This document shows positions 1 through 10,392 of a stretch of DNA of 64,000 nucleotides, piece after piece (position 1 is the first letter of the stretch; every line of letters begins with the position of its first letter). Source of the DNA: Ischnura elegans (taxonomy: Eukaryota > Arthropoda > Insecta > Odonata > Coenagrionidae); assembly GCF_921293095.1 (NCBI RefSeq), contig NW_025791658.1, forward strand, positions 7,998,001 through 8,062,000, in the 5' to 3' direction. A program made the translations under genes and the position numbers. A model generated the notes under the pieces. It did not search any database. It saw nothing but the letters and a program-made list of their open reading frames with translations, and was not told where the DNA came from.

Positions 1-1478
1 GAACAGTGGTCTGACGATTCTTTTACCTGGAGAGGCGATTTATTAGAGATTTTTTGGGAGGTTTCACGGGGTTATCGGGGGTTTTAATAAGTGGTAGGGG
101 CACCGGTTAAATTGTGACGAAAACTACTCGGAAAGGCGACTTTGAAATATTTTTATTTTTTTCGGCTGTTCCAGGAGGTTCCAGGGGTTTTCTGGTCTTT
201 TTTCCCGTATGGTTTACAGTGGCTCGCCCTCACCAAATATTCCGGATCTAGAGCTCAGAGGGGACGGGTAGTGCTGCGTAATGCTCGCGAGAAGTTCCCA
301 AATAGGAGACTTAATGGCACATTTCACATTTGGGGGAATTTCAGGGGGATACCGGGGGTTATATGTGTACTCCCTGTGGTCACCATCCGTTCACATAAAT
401 TCCGTTGGGGGCATAGGAATAGTCACGAAAAGATCCATAAAGGTAGACTTATGTGAAAAAATTTATTCTTTGGGGGGTGTATGTGGGTTTACCGGGGGTT
501 TATAGGTTGTTACTGCCAGGGGTCATCAATCGACCACATCAATTCCGTAGCGATGACAGGTAAAGCTTGGGAAAGCGGCGAAATTGTGACGAAAAATACC
601 CGAAAAGGCTACTTATATGCAAATTTTAAATTTTTAGGGGGTTTCGGGGGGTTTAAAAATGACGATATTATATGGTCATATTCGTTTACTGTCATATATA
701 ACGGAAGAGTGCCCTATGACATCCATATTTCGAAAGTAGTACAATAAAAAGCAAACCAAACCCCGAAACAAGTTGGTAGTGCCGGCCATTTTTATTTTTT
801 CGCGGTTAAATTCATAAAACCATTTATTAAATGTTTATGTTTTCTAAAAGATAATGAATAGTTATATGTAACTACAAAGTTTGAAAGAAATCGGTCAGGT
901 TAAAATTGAAAAAATCCTGTGTTTATCTTTCGGAAATCCTTATTTTCGGTGATTTTCGGATTATTTTAATTTTTTTCTGAGTAACCAAGGCCGACGAAAG
1001 AAAATTGTTACCTACATTTCGTAGACGATGTTATTAGCATATATAATAATCATTTTCGTTATCTTACACCTTAAATTAAGTCGAGGGGAGCGGAAGTTAT
1101 GAAATATTTTTCGAAAAGCCAATTTTTGGACGCCATTTTGGCTGGCACTTTCTTAAAAATAAACTAATAACATTACATGATTACGTGACCACGTTTATTA
1201 GCTTTCAAAAAATGCATTAAACATCCAAGTGGCACGCACGGTTCGCGCGCAGTAAAATTAAAACCGAAAGACGGTCCCCAGAAAAAGCGCGATTTCGGCC
1301 ATTTTGTCGTCCTAGCGACGACACGTGGCGGAAACTTCCCGTTTTCGGATTTTTCCTCCGGATCATTTCGGGTTCCCCGCTTGCGTGCCAAATTTCAGCT
1401 CTCCAGCACTTCTAGAAGTGGTCGGGAATTTGTATCCATGAGTGAGTCAGTCACCACAAGGGCTGTATATAGATAGGA
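1..1478. repeat. G-rich tandem repeat, unit A
   Basis: First copy of a ~2.2 kb direct repeat whose second copy is 2158-3681. Position 1 matches 2158, and the stretch at 1300-1475 matches 3500-3680 almost base for base. The first ~750 bases are built of diverged subrepeats of roughly 170-260 bp, each with a run like 'gtgacgaaaa-tacccgaaaagg' followed by G-runs such as GGGGGTTTCGGGGGG. The right part carries a promoter-like block (see 1407-1472). Short open frames here are compositional and match no protein. It is probably part of a mobile or satellite-like repeat. The left edge lies outside the window. Confidence 0.75.
1407..1472 (+). promoter_or_regulatory. Promoter-like block, copy 1 (HSE-like palindrome, AP-1-like site, TATA-like)
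   Basis: The perfect palindrome CACTTCTAGAAGTG (1407-1420) contains the heat-shock-element core TTCTAGAA. TGAGTCA (1443-1449) is an exact AP-1-type site, and TATATAG (1466-1472) follows. The same three motifs with the same spacing recur in unit B at 3611-3676. No gene follows directly, so if this is a promoter it probably belongs to the repeat. Function is inferred only from motif match. Confidence 0.35.
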
Positions 1479-1905
1479 CTCGCACGCTCCGCGCGCTCGT
1501 TAAGGGGCTCCGCCCCTTAAAACCCCGGTTCCGGCTTCGCCGTCTACATTTGTGGTCGCACGAAGACTTTTAAAGTTCGAATAATCTCACCTTAGCTAGG
1601 GGCCGGCTTCGCCGGCCAGGGGGTAGGGAGGCGCCCCACTCATTCCTCGAAACGGCTTCGCCGCCCAGGGGTTCAGTGTGAGTTGAGATGGGGGGAGTCT
1701 ACAGCGGCTTCGGCGCTTGAGCATCGGGGCGGCTTCGCCGCCCGAGGGTTACTGAAGCTCCCCCTCGATTACTCCAGTTACTCCTCGGAACGGCTTCGCC
1801 GTTCCTCGTTGTGGGGCGGCTTCGCCGCCTTGGGGTTGAGGAGCCCCCCCGCGGTTGCTCCGCTTAATCCTCATTAATGCTCTTCTCCACCGAGAGGGGT
1901 GCCCA
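1479..1905. repeat. GC-rich hairpin array (CGGCTTCGCCG)
   Basis: A GC-rich island in AT-rich surroundings. It contains about seven short inverted repeats with a TTC triloop, of the form (C)GGC-TTC-GCC(G), near 1531, 1603, 1650, 1703, 1731, 1790 and 1817. The longest has a 7-bp stem (GGCCGGC/GCCGGCC near 1601). A related hairpin, AGGGGCTCCGCCCCTT, lies near 1502. The array sits between the two units of the flanking 2.2 kb repeat and is absent at the matching point of unit B, so it looks like an insertion or a unit-specific expansion. No protein is supported. Confidence 0.7.
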
Positions 1906-3690
1906 GGGGGATTCGGGGGTTTTAATGTGTTATGCATGCGGTCACCAATCGTCCACAGTGATCACGTAGCGATGATTGTAAAGGGTTGTGCAATACGGAG
2001 TATAAGTGGCGACAAATACCCATAAAAAATACTTAATGGCAAGTTTTTCATTTTTTGCGGGGGGTTCCAACGGGATACCGGGGGTTTTATACTTGAGTTA
2101 AACCAGTGGTCACAAATCGTTCTCAAAAATTCCGTGGTGATAAGTCCTAGGGGTCTGGAACAGTAGCCTGACGATTCTTTTACCTGGAGAGGCGATTTAT
2201 TAGGCATTTTTGGGAGGTTTCACGGAGTTATCGGGGGTTTTAATAAGTGGTAGGGGCACCGGTTAAATTGTGACGAATACTATTCGGAAAGGCGACTTAA
2301 AAATTTTTTTTTCGGCGATGTTCCAGGAGGTGATCAGGGGTTTTCTGGTATTTTTTCCCGTATGGTTTACGGTTGCTCGCCCTCACCAAATATTCCGGAT
2401 CTAGAGCTCAGAGGGGACGGGTAGTGTGGCGTAATGTTTGCAAGAAGTACCCAAATAGGAGACTAAATGACACATTTTACGATTGGGAGGGATTTCAGGG
2501 GGATACCGGGGGTTTAAATGTGTGTACTCCTGGCGGTCACCATCCATTTACATAAATTCCGTGGGGATGAGTCGTTGGGGGCGGGGGAATAGTCACGAAA
2601 AGTACCCAAAAAGTAGACAGTAGTAGTAGAAGTAGACAGTAGTAGTAGAAAAGTAGTGCAAAATTTTAATTTTTGGGGGGGTGTATGAGGGTTTACCGGG
2701 GGTTTATAGGTTTTTACTGCCAGCGGTGATCTATCGTCCACATCAATTCCGTAGCGATGAGTGGTAAGGATTGGAAAAGCGGCGGAATTGTGACGAAAAG
2801 TACCCGAAAAGGTTACTTATGTGCAAATTTTAATTTTTTAGGGGGTTTCGGGGGGTTTAAAGATGACGATACTATATGGTCACATTCATTTACTGTCATA
2901 CCTAACAGAAGTGTGCCCTATGACATCCATATTTCGAGAGTAATACAATAAAAAGCAAACCAGTCCCCGAAAAAAGTGAGTAGTCCCCACCATTTTTATT
3001 TTTTTAAGGTTAAACACATTGAATTATTTATTAAACGTTCCTGTTTTCTGAAAGACAATAAATAACTGTATGTTACTACAAAGTTTGAAAGAAATCGACC
3101 AGGTTAAAATTGACATAATCTTGTGTTAATCTTTTGGAAATCGTAATTTTCGGTGATTTTCGGAATATTTTAATTTTTTTCTGACTAACCAAGGACGACG
3201 AAAGAAAATTGTTACCTACATTTCGTAGACGATGTTATGAGCATATATAATAATCATTTTCGTTATCATACACTTGAAATTAAGTCGAGGGGAGCGGAAG
3301 TTATGAAAATATTTTCGAAAAACCACTTTTTGGACGCCATTTTGGCTGCAATTTTCTTAAAATGAAACTAAAAGCATTGCACAGTCACTTGGCCACGTTT
3401 ATCAGCTTTTAAAAAATGCAATAATAATTCGTGTGGCACGCACGGTTCCCGCGCAGTAAAATAAAAACCGAAAGACGGTCCCCAGAAAAGGCGCGATTTC
3501 GGCCATTTTGTCGTCCTAGCGACGACACGTGGCGGAAACTTCCAGTTTTCGGATTTTTCCTCCGGATCATTTCGGAATCCCCGCACGCGTGCCAATTTTC
3601 AGCTCTCCAGCACTTCTAGAAGTGGTCGGGAATTTGTATCCATGAGTGAGTCAGTCACCACGCCGGCTGTATATAGATAGGATGAACCAG
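1906..3690. repeat. G-rich tandem repeat, unit B
   Basis: Second copy of the ~2.2 kb repeat, with an extra leading subrepeat at 1906-2157. G-runs are dense. 2485-2512 reads GGG-A-GGG-loop-GGGGG-loop-GGGGG, which fits the canonical four-tract G-quadruplex rule, and the run near 2675-2705 fits too. The right end (3500-3681) is nearly identical to unit A. After 3690 the sequence becomes the intron upstream of the proximal LRR exon 2, so this repeat probably sits in or next to intron 1 of that gene. Confidence 0.75.
3611..3676 (+). promoter_or_regulatory. Promoter-like block, copy 2
   Basis: Same motif order as at 1407-1472: palindrome CACTTCTAGAAGTG (3611-3624), TGAGTCA (3647-3653), TATATAG (3670-3676). 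Preservation in both repeat units supports a real element boundary or promoter, but no transcript start can be shown. Confidence 0.35.
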
Positions 3691-3899
3691 GGGTTAGGAA
3701 GAGTAGCAATCAATTTGGAGCACGCATTGTAGTAATGCCAGGTGTAATAAATGTCATGCTCCACTCGATACGTGCGAGTAGATAAGAACTCGACTCGATA
3801 CTCAACTCTAGATCAAAATGGGCTACTCGCACATTCCTAACTTTAGGAATTACCTGATAAGCAAAAATATATGAATAAATTTTTAAAATTTCTTTTCAG
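3691..3899 (+). other. End of intron 1 of the proximal LRR copy
   Basis: Homologous to 50870-51248, which precedes exon 2 of the intact gene. Both contain repeated 'gactcgactcgatactcg'-type runs and end in a pyrimidine tract plus CAG. The distal copy holds a 158 bp TA-flanked insertion (51045-51202) that is missing here, so this copy shows the empty site. Confidence 0.7.
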
Positions 3900-4540
3900 G
3901 ATCCGCCATTTGCCAGAAAAGATATTTCAACCATTCAAAACACAGAACGGGACATGTGTCGAGTTTGTTCTCGATATTAGCGGAAATCGTCTGGAAGATG
4001 TGCCGGAATTGTCGATACCGGGGTTGACACACCTGAACCTATCCAAAAATCATCTGACTTTGATCGAACCCGATATGTTATCGCAAGCACCACGTCTGTT
4101 GGAGGTCAACCTGTCGCACAAGTTTATTCATACCATACAAGATCCATTGAAGCTTGACGAATATAATGTACTCTTTAGCAAGTATTTGGTCAACTTGCAA
4201 GTCATCGACCTATCGTCAAACAGATTAACGGTTCATTCTAGCATTTGGCCCGTCCTGGCAACCTTAGAATACTTCCATCTCAGCGGTAACAAAATCACAA
4301 AGTTTGCGTTTTACACCGAAACCGAAGTGGTGGACTCTTATTGTGCGCTCATTAAAAAACTTTTACCTTTTGAAGGATTGCCATTTCAAGGTTGATTTCA
4401 GGCTCTGGAAATCTGCAAAGATGAAGCACGTTGACCTCTCCCGCAACCGGCTTGATCTGGAGGAATGCGTCGAGTACGTGAATTCCAAAAGGCTTGCGTG
4501 GGGCTGTTTTTCGCCCCTCATCTGGCCCCCAGCATTGGAG
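3900..4540 (+). pseudogene. LRR exon 2 (frameshifted), proximal copy
   Basis: Starts after the acceptor TCTTTTCAG and ends at GAG|GTGAGA. It encodes about seven LRRs of the LxxLxLSxNxL type, e.g. the segments around LTHLNLSKNHL and LQVIDLSSNRL. The first half aligns closely to 51249-51891. After codon TTT near 4308 the frame is shifted by +1, and the continuing frame (MKHVDLSRNRL...) reaches the donor. At 641 nt it is 2 nt shorter than the intact exon, consistent with a net frame change. Confidence 0.75.
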
Positions 4541-4879
4541 GTGAGAAGCCTTGTAGTGCATCTATTTTAAGGGACAATTTTTGCTAGGAAAATGACGGCC
4601 AAGGGGTACAATTGATTTTTTTTAGATTTCGGTGCTAACGTTTGGCGAAGAAAACAAATGATGTCAACTGAATGTTGACATCTAGGCTACGGGTACTTTT
4701 TACAAGTGTCGCGGGTCGACTTCGGGTTAATCGTTTTAAAAGTTTCATCATTGCTCGACGTTCTATAGCAGTTTGCCAACGTATTTTATTGCTAGTCCGG
4801 TAGATGTTTCACATCCATATAAAACAGCATCCATGCGTAGTTTTCACTATTTTCTTCCACAGCCTGGTCATGCTGTTAC

Positions 4880-6015
4880 AGTATACCTCTCTCTTCTTAT
4901 TATTTTTCTGCATTGCCCACAGCTTCCATAATAGCTATGGGAAACACGATCTCTAGCGACCAGAGAAGCAAGAACAAATTATCAGCAGTAAAGGTAAAGC
5001 CATGAGAGCATTCCAAGAATAGAGAGACCTCCTAACAGCGGGAAACTTGAATGTGCAAGTAGAGACACAACTTATCAGAGCAAACATTTGGAATATGCTT
5101 CTCTATTGTCTTTTTCTCCTTTAAACTCCTCCAGTCTTCAGTTAATATTTTCATTGAAAAGTATTATATTTTTCAAGCTATCGATTTTTGGGCCTCGATT
5201 GTTTCTGGGTGTGCAAGAAGACTACTTCATTTTTTAACAAGACGGGGAACCACCTCACTGTAGCAGCTTACTTCGTGAATATCGGTATGAATCTGTACCA
5301 AAGCGTTGCATTGGTTGGCAAGGATCCAAATGACACAGCATATCACACGTTCCATTTCACCATTTACTTCCTCAGACTTCAGGCCACGCTCTTTCATTAT
5401 ATTTCTCTCTTCTTAAATGCGATGGTGGTTGGCATAACATGGTGAAACTCCTTCATGATCACAAAGGTTAAGAAAATACTTAGCTGTTTCACAAAATAAA
5501 ATATATTGCGACCGGTTTCGATACAGCGTATCATCATCTGGCTAGATGATGATACGCTGATGATCAGTGACACCCTGTTACATTATTCTGCGGGGTTTCG
5601 TTTAAGACCACGTTTATGTACCAACACTTCCTATGAGTCTATTTTTATTTTTATTTTATTCCCAAAAGGAGATGATGGTCAGATGATGATACGCTGTATC
5701 GCAACCGGTCGCAATATATTTTATTTTGTGAAACAGCTAAGTATTTTCTTTACCTTTGTGCTGCTCTCTTCTTATTAAATTATGAATTTCCCTCAGCTAT
5801 GGTAATAACCACGGAACACACAATAAATAGTGACGGGAGGAGCAAGAACAAATTCTCAGCAGGAACTCCAAATCGATGAGAGCATTTCAAGAAAATAGAG
5901 GCCACCTAATAGCGGGACACTTAAAAATGGAAGTAGTGAAACAATTTATCAGAGCCAACATTTGGAATATGTTCCTATATTGTGTTTATCTCCGCAAACC
6001 TCCTCCAGTCTTAAG
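4880..6015. repeat. Intronic direct repeat (two diverged copies)
   Basis: 4880-5150 and 5765-6015 share the order 'ctctcttctta', 'agcaagaacaaatt', 'atgagagcatt', 'cagagc(c)aacatttggaatatg' and 'cctccagtctt'. The trailing sequences near 5298 and 6035 share 'gttgcattgg'. Copies are ~870 bp apart. Open frames in them are short and not conserved as protein. Confidence 0.6.
5467..5754. repeat. Foldback repeat with two inverted hammerhead-like cores
   Basis: Arms 5467-5540 and 5680-5754 are inverted copies of each other ('aagaaaatacttagctgttt' inward). Each arm includes CAGATGAT-GATAC-GCT-GTATC followed by GAAAC (minus strand, 5510-5540) or GCAAC (plus strand, 5680-5710), i.e. a 5-bp stem between a CxGATGA-like box and a GAAAC-like box. 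The loop region is AT-rich and shared with 6483-6588. This is probably a non-autonomous Penelope-like remnant (inference). Confidence 0.55.
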
Positions 6016-6076
6016 TCTATATCTGAAGGAAACTCTACCTAGCCGTTGCATTGGTCATCAAGTATTTGCTGACTTA

Positions 6077-6318
6077 GGCCCCTATTAGCCGAGGCAACCA
6101 GACGCGCAACCGGTGGCGCGTCTGGTTGCCTTGGCTAATAGGGGCCTGAGCAACGCAAGGTGGAAGGCGCGGTTGCAGGGCTCAGGCGACTGGAAAGTCT
6201 GGTGGCGCATCTGGTTGCCTCGGCTAATAGGACTCATTTGATTCTATGCCCCACGACTGACCAGTTCCACCGGTGGCGCGTCCGGTTGCGCGTCTGGTTG
6301 CCTTGGCTAATAGGGGCC
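6077..6318. mobile_element. Harbinger-like MITE with TTA target duplication
   Basis: The element begins GGCCCCTATTAGCC and ends GGCTAATAGGGGCC, with inverted ends of nearly 40 bp. TTA flanks both sides (6074-6076 and 6319-6321), matching the 3-bp TWA target of PIF/Harbinger transposons. The left half is itself an almost perfect palindrome (6077-6147), so the left end appears duplicated head to head. No transposase is present. Confidence 0.65.
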
Positions 6319-6654
6319 TTAAGCATTTCTCAAATAGGTCCTCCACGGTAACTGAATTTGGCACCCTGTGACGTCTTTCTGTTGGGTTACGTCAATGTCT
6401 ACGTTCATGTACCACCACTTAATAGGAATCTCTAACAGGTAAAGAACCGGATCCGTAGTGCCACAATATCAGTGACGAAGGACAGTGACACCCTGTTACA
6501 TTATTCTGCGGGGTTTCGTTTAAGACCACGTTTATGTACCAACACTTCTTAGGAGTCTATTTTTATTTTTAATTTTATTCGCAAACCTCCGAATACAGCT
6601 CTCATAGGTCATTTTAAATCGGGGTCTTCAACAAATTCAACAATGAACGCCTTT

Positions 6655-6875
6655 TTTATGTCAGTTTTATGTCAAGGGTGTATCGCATGTGCGCATCGAT
6701 TTTTTTGTGCCACACGCCATCAGTAAAAGAAATAAAATTATATGAATGAAATTTTTGGTGGAAATGACAAAATCAGAAATGGAGATACTTAAAAAAAAAG
6801 TCAGTAAATCGAAGAATAAATTATTCTCAGGTGGGCACATTTTCTGATAACTAGAATTCAATAATATTGCTTCAA
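6655..6875 (+). mobile_element. TTAA-MITE family T, 3' fragment
   Basis: Matches the right part of the full copy at 25397-25936, including 'tgtgcgcatcgattttt', 'gccatcag' and the 'gaattcaataat' end. Truncated at both sides. Confidence 0.6.
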
Positions 6876-6884
6876 TGAGGGTTG

Positions 6885-7010
6885 AGGCCGACTTGAGGAT
6901 CCCCTTTTGTAATATTCGTGATGAAATCTTTTAAATTTGATCGCAGGTCATCATAATTTCCCACAACGATATCGCCTACGTACCCATGCAGTTTCAGCCA
7001 TTACAGTTTT
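6885..7010 (+). pseudogene. Truncated duplicate of LRR exon 3 start
   Basis: The acceptor GATCGCAG at ~6947 is followed by ~60 bases reading VIISHNDIAYVPMQFQ-like codons, closely matching the start of exon 3 at 7455. The preceding ~60 intronic bases also match 7395-7454. The homology then stops. This is a local duplication broken after about 20 codons. Confidence 0.7.
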
Positions 7011-7454
7011 ATTATAATCCGACGGTTTTTCCAGGAGATTTCAAATTTTCATATGGCTAATGCCTCAAGGCCAAAATCCGAGTTTGAAAATTCACCCTTC
7101 ACGACAATGTAAAATCGAAATCGTTTATTCCTCGGAATTGTTTCGACGTACGAAAATTCCAAGATAGCCAAAAAATCAAACAAAAAATCCTGCACCTTAT
7201 ATTTCAAGGAATTTGTCGTACGATCATTGCAAGTTGGTCAAAAAAATTCTAAAGTTATCCCATAAGAAAAGCATTGAAAGCGTTCAAACTATAATAAAAA
7301 AATACTAAATGTCAATTCGTCTCAATGGCAACCAAACCAAAAAATCTAGTTTATGTCAAAGTATTATAGTTATATAGTTAATTAATTATTAGAAGGCGAC
7401 TTGATGATCCCCTTTTGTAAAATTCCTGATGATATCTTTTAAATTTAATTGCAG

Positions 7455-7742
7455 GTCATCATACTCTCCCACAATCAAATTGCCTACATACCCATGGAGT
7501 TTCAGCACTATCTGCCAAACCTGCGTTACGTCGACCTGAGCCACAACAAAATCATACGACTGTGGTATGGGGATCTCCTCTTCACCAGGGTCCGGGACTA
7601 CATGGACCTAGAGGTGATTGGGAGAATAGAGCGAGAAGAATTGTGGTCAGGTTACACCCTCGATCGTTATCCAGGCTCGAGAAACTTGACGATCGACCGC
7701 AGGCACAACTCCATTGCTTCCCTGCAGCTCCCAGACGATAAG
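7455..7742 (+). CDS. LRR exon 3, proximal copy
   Basis: Phase-0 exon between GCAG and AAG|GTAATG, 96 codons, open. It begins VIILSHNQIAYIP, completing an LRR started in exon 2, then LRYVDLSHNKI. The stretch after TRVRDYMDLE (about 7605-7672) is unrelated to the distal copy although both flanks match well. It belongs to the frameshifted copy, so whether it is translated is uncertain. Confidence 0.7.
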
Positions 7743-7962
7743 GTAATGTTGCAACATGTTGCAATAACATTATAAAAGTATTCTGCTGATTAAGATAGAT
7801 TTCCGTGGTGTACTTAACCGATTAATCCCCACCCCCGCTTACAAATCATTCGCTTCTGCCGCTAACCCTGAATCCTTTCCTTCCCTGGCTACCCAAAATA
7901 ATTCCTCTATTGTGGATGAAAGCTTCTCGGGTTTCCAACCGGGTCATGGTCTGCATGGTGTA

Positions 7963-8001
7963 GGCCGACGTTTCGTTGGGAGACTTTCCCAACATCCTCA
8001 G
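7963..8001 (-). ncRNA. Hammerhead-like motif at 3' end of Penelope-like remnant
   Basis: Minus strand: CTGAGGA-T, then a GTTGGGA/TCCCAAC stem, then GAAAC followed by GTCGGCC. It lies just downstream of the GIY-YIG coding remnant on the same strand. Hammerhead cores have the order CUGANGA, stem II, GAAA, and Penelope-like elements are known to carry such motifs. Here one extra U precedes the stem. Stem III and the cleavage site were not established. Confidence 0.4.
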
Positions 8002-8044
8002 GGCTGATGATGCCGATGTCGCGGTGTTTCGATATATATACCCT

Positions 8045-8600
8045 CCTCCTTCACCTTGGTGGTCTCTGATTGGTCCGGGATTTTTCCTCCTTCCTCGTCC
8101 TATTTAATGCCAGGTTCCAAGCGCTACTTAGCTGCAGTCCTCGATCTCTATTGATATTGTTGGGGTGAAGACGGATCTCGACGGCTTCTTTAGTTATCCG
8201 GTCCCAATAGCCTCTTGTTCTTCCAAGTTGGGCAGTTTCTTCCCAATGGATATTGTGATTTTCCTGGACACAGTGTTCCGCAATGGCCGATTTTTCCAAT
8301 TGTCCGAGTCGGAGGTGGCGTCAATGCTCCTTCACCCTCGTCTCAATGGTCCTCTCCGTCTATCCAATATACACTTTACCACATTCGCATGGAATGCGGT
8401 GAATGCCGGCTGTCTTGAGACCAATAGGGTCCTTGGCTCGGACTAACTGATCCCGGAGTTTGCCAGGAGGAAGGTGAATGCTACGAATATTGTGTTTAGC
8501 AAGAATCCTTGGTATCTTCCCCGAGACCGTGGAGACGTAAGGCAGGATGGCTTTTGATGCTGGAGGCCGTTCTTTGTTTTGTTTGTGCCTTTCCTATGTC
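8045..8600 (-). pseudogene. Penelope-like element, GIY-YIG endonuclease remnant
   Basis: Read on the minus strand, the frame gives a PLE-type C-terminus: LPYVSTVSGKIPRIL, then KLRDQLVRAKDP, then the GIY-YIG core (GIHRIPC...GKVYIG) and the tail KSAIAEHCV...TRGYWDRITKEAVEIRLHPNN...LSSAWN. In-frame stops follow VYIG and occur again a few residues later (EH*), and the reverse transcriptase part is missing, so this is a 5'-truncated dead copy. PLE GIY-YIG domains nick target DNA for retrotransposition. It sits antisense in intron 3 of the proximal LRR copy, with a hammerhead-like motif directly 3'. Confidence 0.8.
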
Positions 8601-8988
8601 TTACCTCCTTCCAATTGCAGGTTTAACTTATTTTTACTGGTACCTGCACAGGAATTCAATGTTATATGGAATCAAACTAATGCTCAATTCGACAAAAAAA
8701 TAAATAATAAAGGATAAAATAATTGAAAATATAAAATAAAATAATTAAAAACTCTTTTGCCGTCTTTGCTGCAAAAGAGAATTCTTAAAAAAAAGAGAAT
8801 AATTCCATAATTCAAAAAATTGCATTGTTTTTAATCTTTCCTTTTTCACAGTACAAACGTTTACACTGACAACGATACAAATGCGCCAATTTATTAAATT
8901 ATTTTGTCAACTGGCTGGTTGTGGTGAGTTTGTTCTCATCGGTACAGCGGAATAAACGAACCTTCGGCGCGGACAATATTCGCGGCGC
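8601..8988. other. Unassigned intron 3 sequence
   Basis: AT-rich, no supported gene. Contains the simple run 'aaaataattgaaaatataaaataaaataatt' region and nothing else recognisable. Confidence 0.5.
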
Positions 8989-9640
8989 GGCGTGGTTTCC
9001 TATTTTTTTTAAATGCCTAAATCGAAAGATTATTACTCTTGGAGTACGTATTTCGCGCTTTTAGATTTTTAAATGACCATATCTATTTTTCGCGATTAAA
9101 TGAAAAGTGAAAAATTTCAAGCGCGCAAAAACGCGACGCGTAAGAAGGAAAGTCCGTGCGACGCATTTCTGGTTCTCCCTCTCTCCTTGTGAAGTGACCT
9201 TGATCGAGGCTCTGAGCGCTGATAGGACGCAGGATGCTAGCGGATAGCTGAGTACCTTGCTGAATGGTAGCGCTTGGCTTAAAAAAGTTTTATTAATACC
9301 TTATCAAACGAAGAAAACTTTCCGACCATAGCCAGTTTTAATAGGTGATTATTAAGACATGTTTCCCTGAGCTCTGTGCCTCATGCATGCATTGGTAACC
9401 TCAGACGATGTATAACTCCTATCCTCTCGTGTAGAAACTAGGTCCCTGTGATGTCACGTGGAGTGGAATCGCATGGGCGCCAATCTGGCCTTTTTCAAAT
9501 GAGGCTAAAATTGACCATTGCCATTCGTCTAAACCGGTATTTCAAAAACCAAATAATTTATATATTATGAATACACTAATGGTGGGTAACGAATCGCAAT
9601 CAATGCCTATCGTTTTCTTTGATGAAGGAAACTACCCTAT
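8989..9640 (+). mobile_element. TIR element family X, copy A
   Basis: Ends resemble 'GGTTTCCT...AGGAAACTACCCTA'. The body is nearly identical to 58017-58669 along its length. The left terminus is slightly degraded (GCGTGGTTTCC). Other copies: 18945-19555 (reverse, diverged), 41345-41490 and 52910-53015 (fragments). Non-coding, presumed MITE. Confidence 0.65.
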
Positions 9641-9715
9641 TAGCGTTATCGCAATATTATTGAATTCTATAAACTCAATTGTTTCAGGCTTTACTTCGTG
9701 AAAATCCATTGTAAA

Positions 9716-9991
9716 CTATAAATAGTTATGGTACCTTTTCTCACGATTTATTCAAGAGGACCGGTTTCGTCGCAGAGGCGACACCATCAGGTACAGAAAT
9801 CGTTATTTTTACAGTTATTTTGTTGTTCTTTATTGTTTTAAACCAGACAGCTCTCGGCAACCAGATAAACCAGCTAAACAACGACGAAATAACTGTAAAA
9901 ATAACGATTTCTGTACCTGATGATGTCGCCTCTGTGACGAAACCGGTCTTCTTGAATAAATCGTGTGAAAAAGCACCATAACTATTTATTG
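9716..9991. repeat. Foldback repeat with hammerhead-like cores
   Basis: Long imperfect palindrome, arms ~9716-9823 and ~9885-9991. Both arms carry the GTCGC-CTCT-G(C/T)GAC stem followed by GAAACCGGTC: minus strand at 9759-9790 and plus strand at 9917-9947, the latter with an exact CTGATGA box. The same family occurs at 11850-12225 and 13920-14075. Likely a non-autonomous Penelope-like derivative (inference). Confidence 0.6.
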
Positions 9992-10004
9992 TTTATTGAA
10001 TTCT

Positions 10005-10392
10005 TATTCTCAGAACAAGTTTCTGCCTCAGAATATTTTTTTCTTCGATTATTCTGACTTTTTTAAGTATCTCTAGTTCTAATTTTGTCATTTCCACCAA
10101 AATTTTCATTCATAAATTTGTATTCTTATGACTGATAGCATTTGGCATAAAAATGGATGCGCACATACGAGACACATTATTTAAAAAAATGACATCCCCC
10201 AGCATGTCCTTCAAGGCCGAATGGGGCATTTCCACCTAAGTAATACTGATTAACTCCCGGCGAAGATGTCTAGTGTACAAATCAAGATAAAAAATGAAAG
10301 ATGTAACCTAATTTTTTTTAATTATTTTTTTTCTATTTATTTACCGGAGTTTTCCCAGCGCTGCGTACACGCAGCATTTTCGTTTTCTTCAA
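10005..10392 (-). mobile_element. TTAA-MITE family T, reverse partial copy
   Basis: Reverse-complement match to the full copy 25397-25936, from 'cagaacaagtttct' through 'ccggagttttcccagcg'. It lacks the outer end. Confidence 0.6.

Larger units (their letters stand above)
4541..7454 (+). other. Intron 2 of proximal LRR copy
   Basis: No coding sequence is supported. It holds a tandem duplication (4880-5150 against 5765-6015), a foldback (5467-5754), a second duplicated block (5568-5660 against 6483-6588), a Harbinger-like MITE (6077-6318), a fragment of a TTAA MITE (6655-6875) and a broken duplicate of the exon 3 start (6885-7010). Confidence 0.7.
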
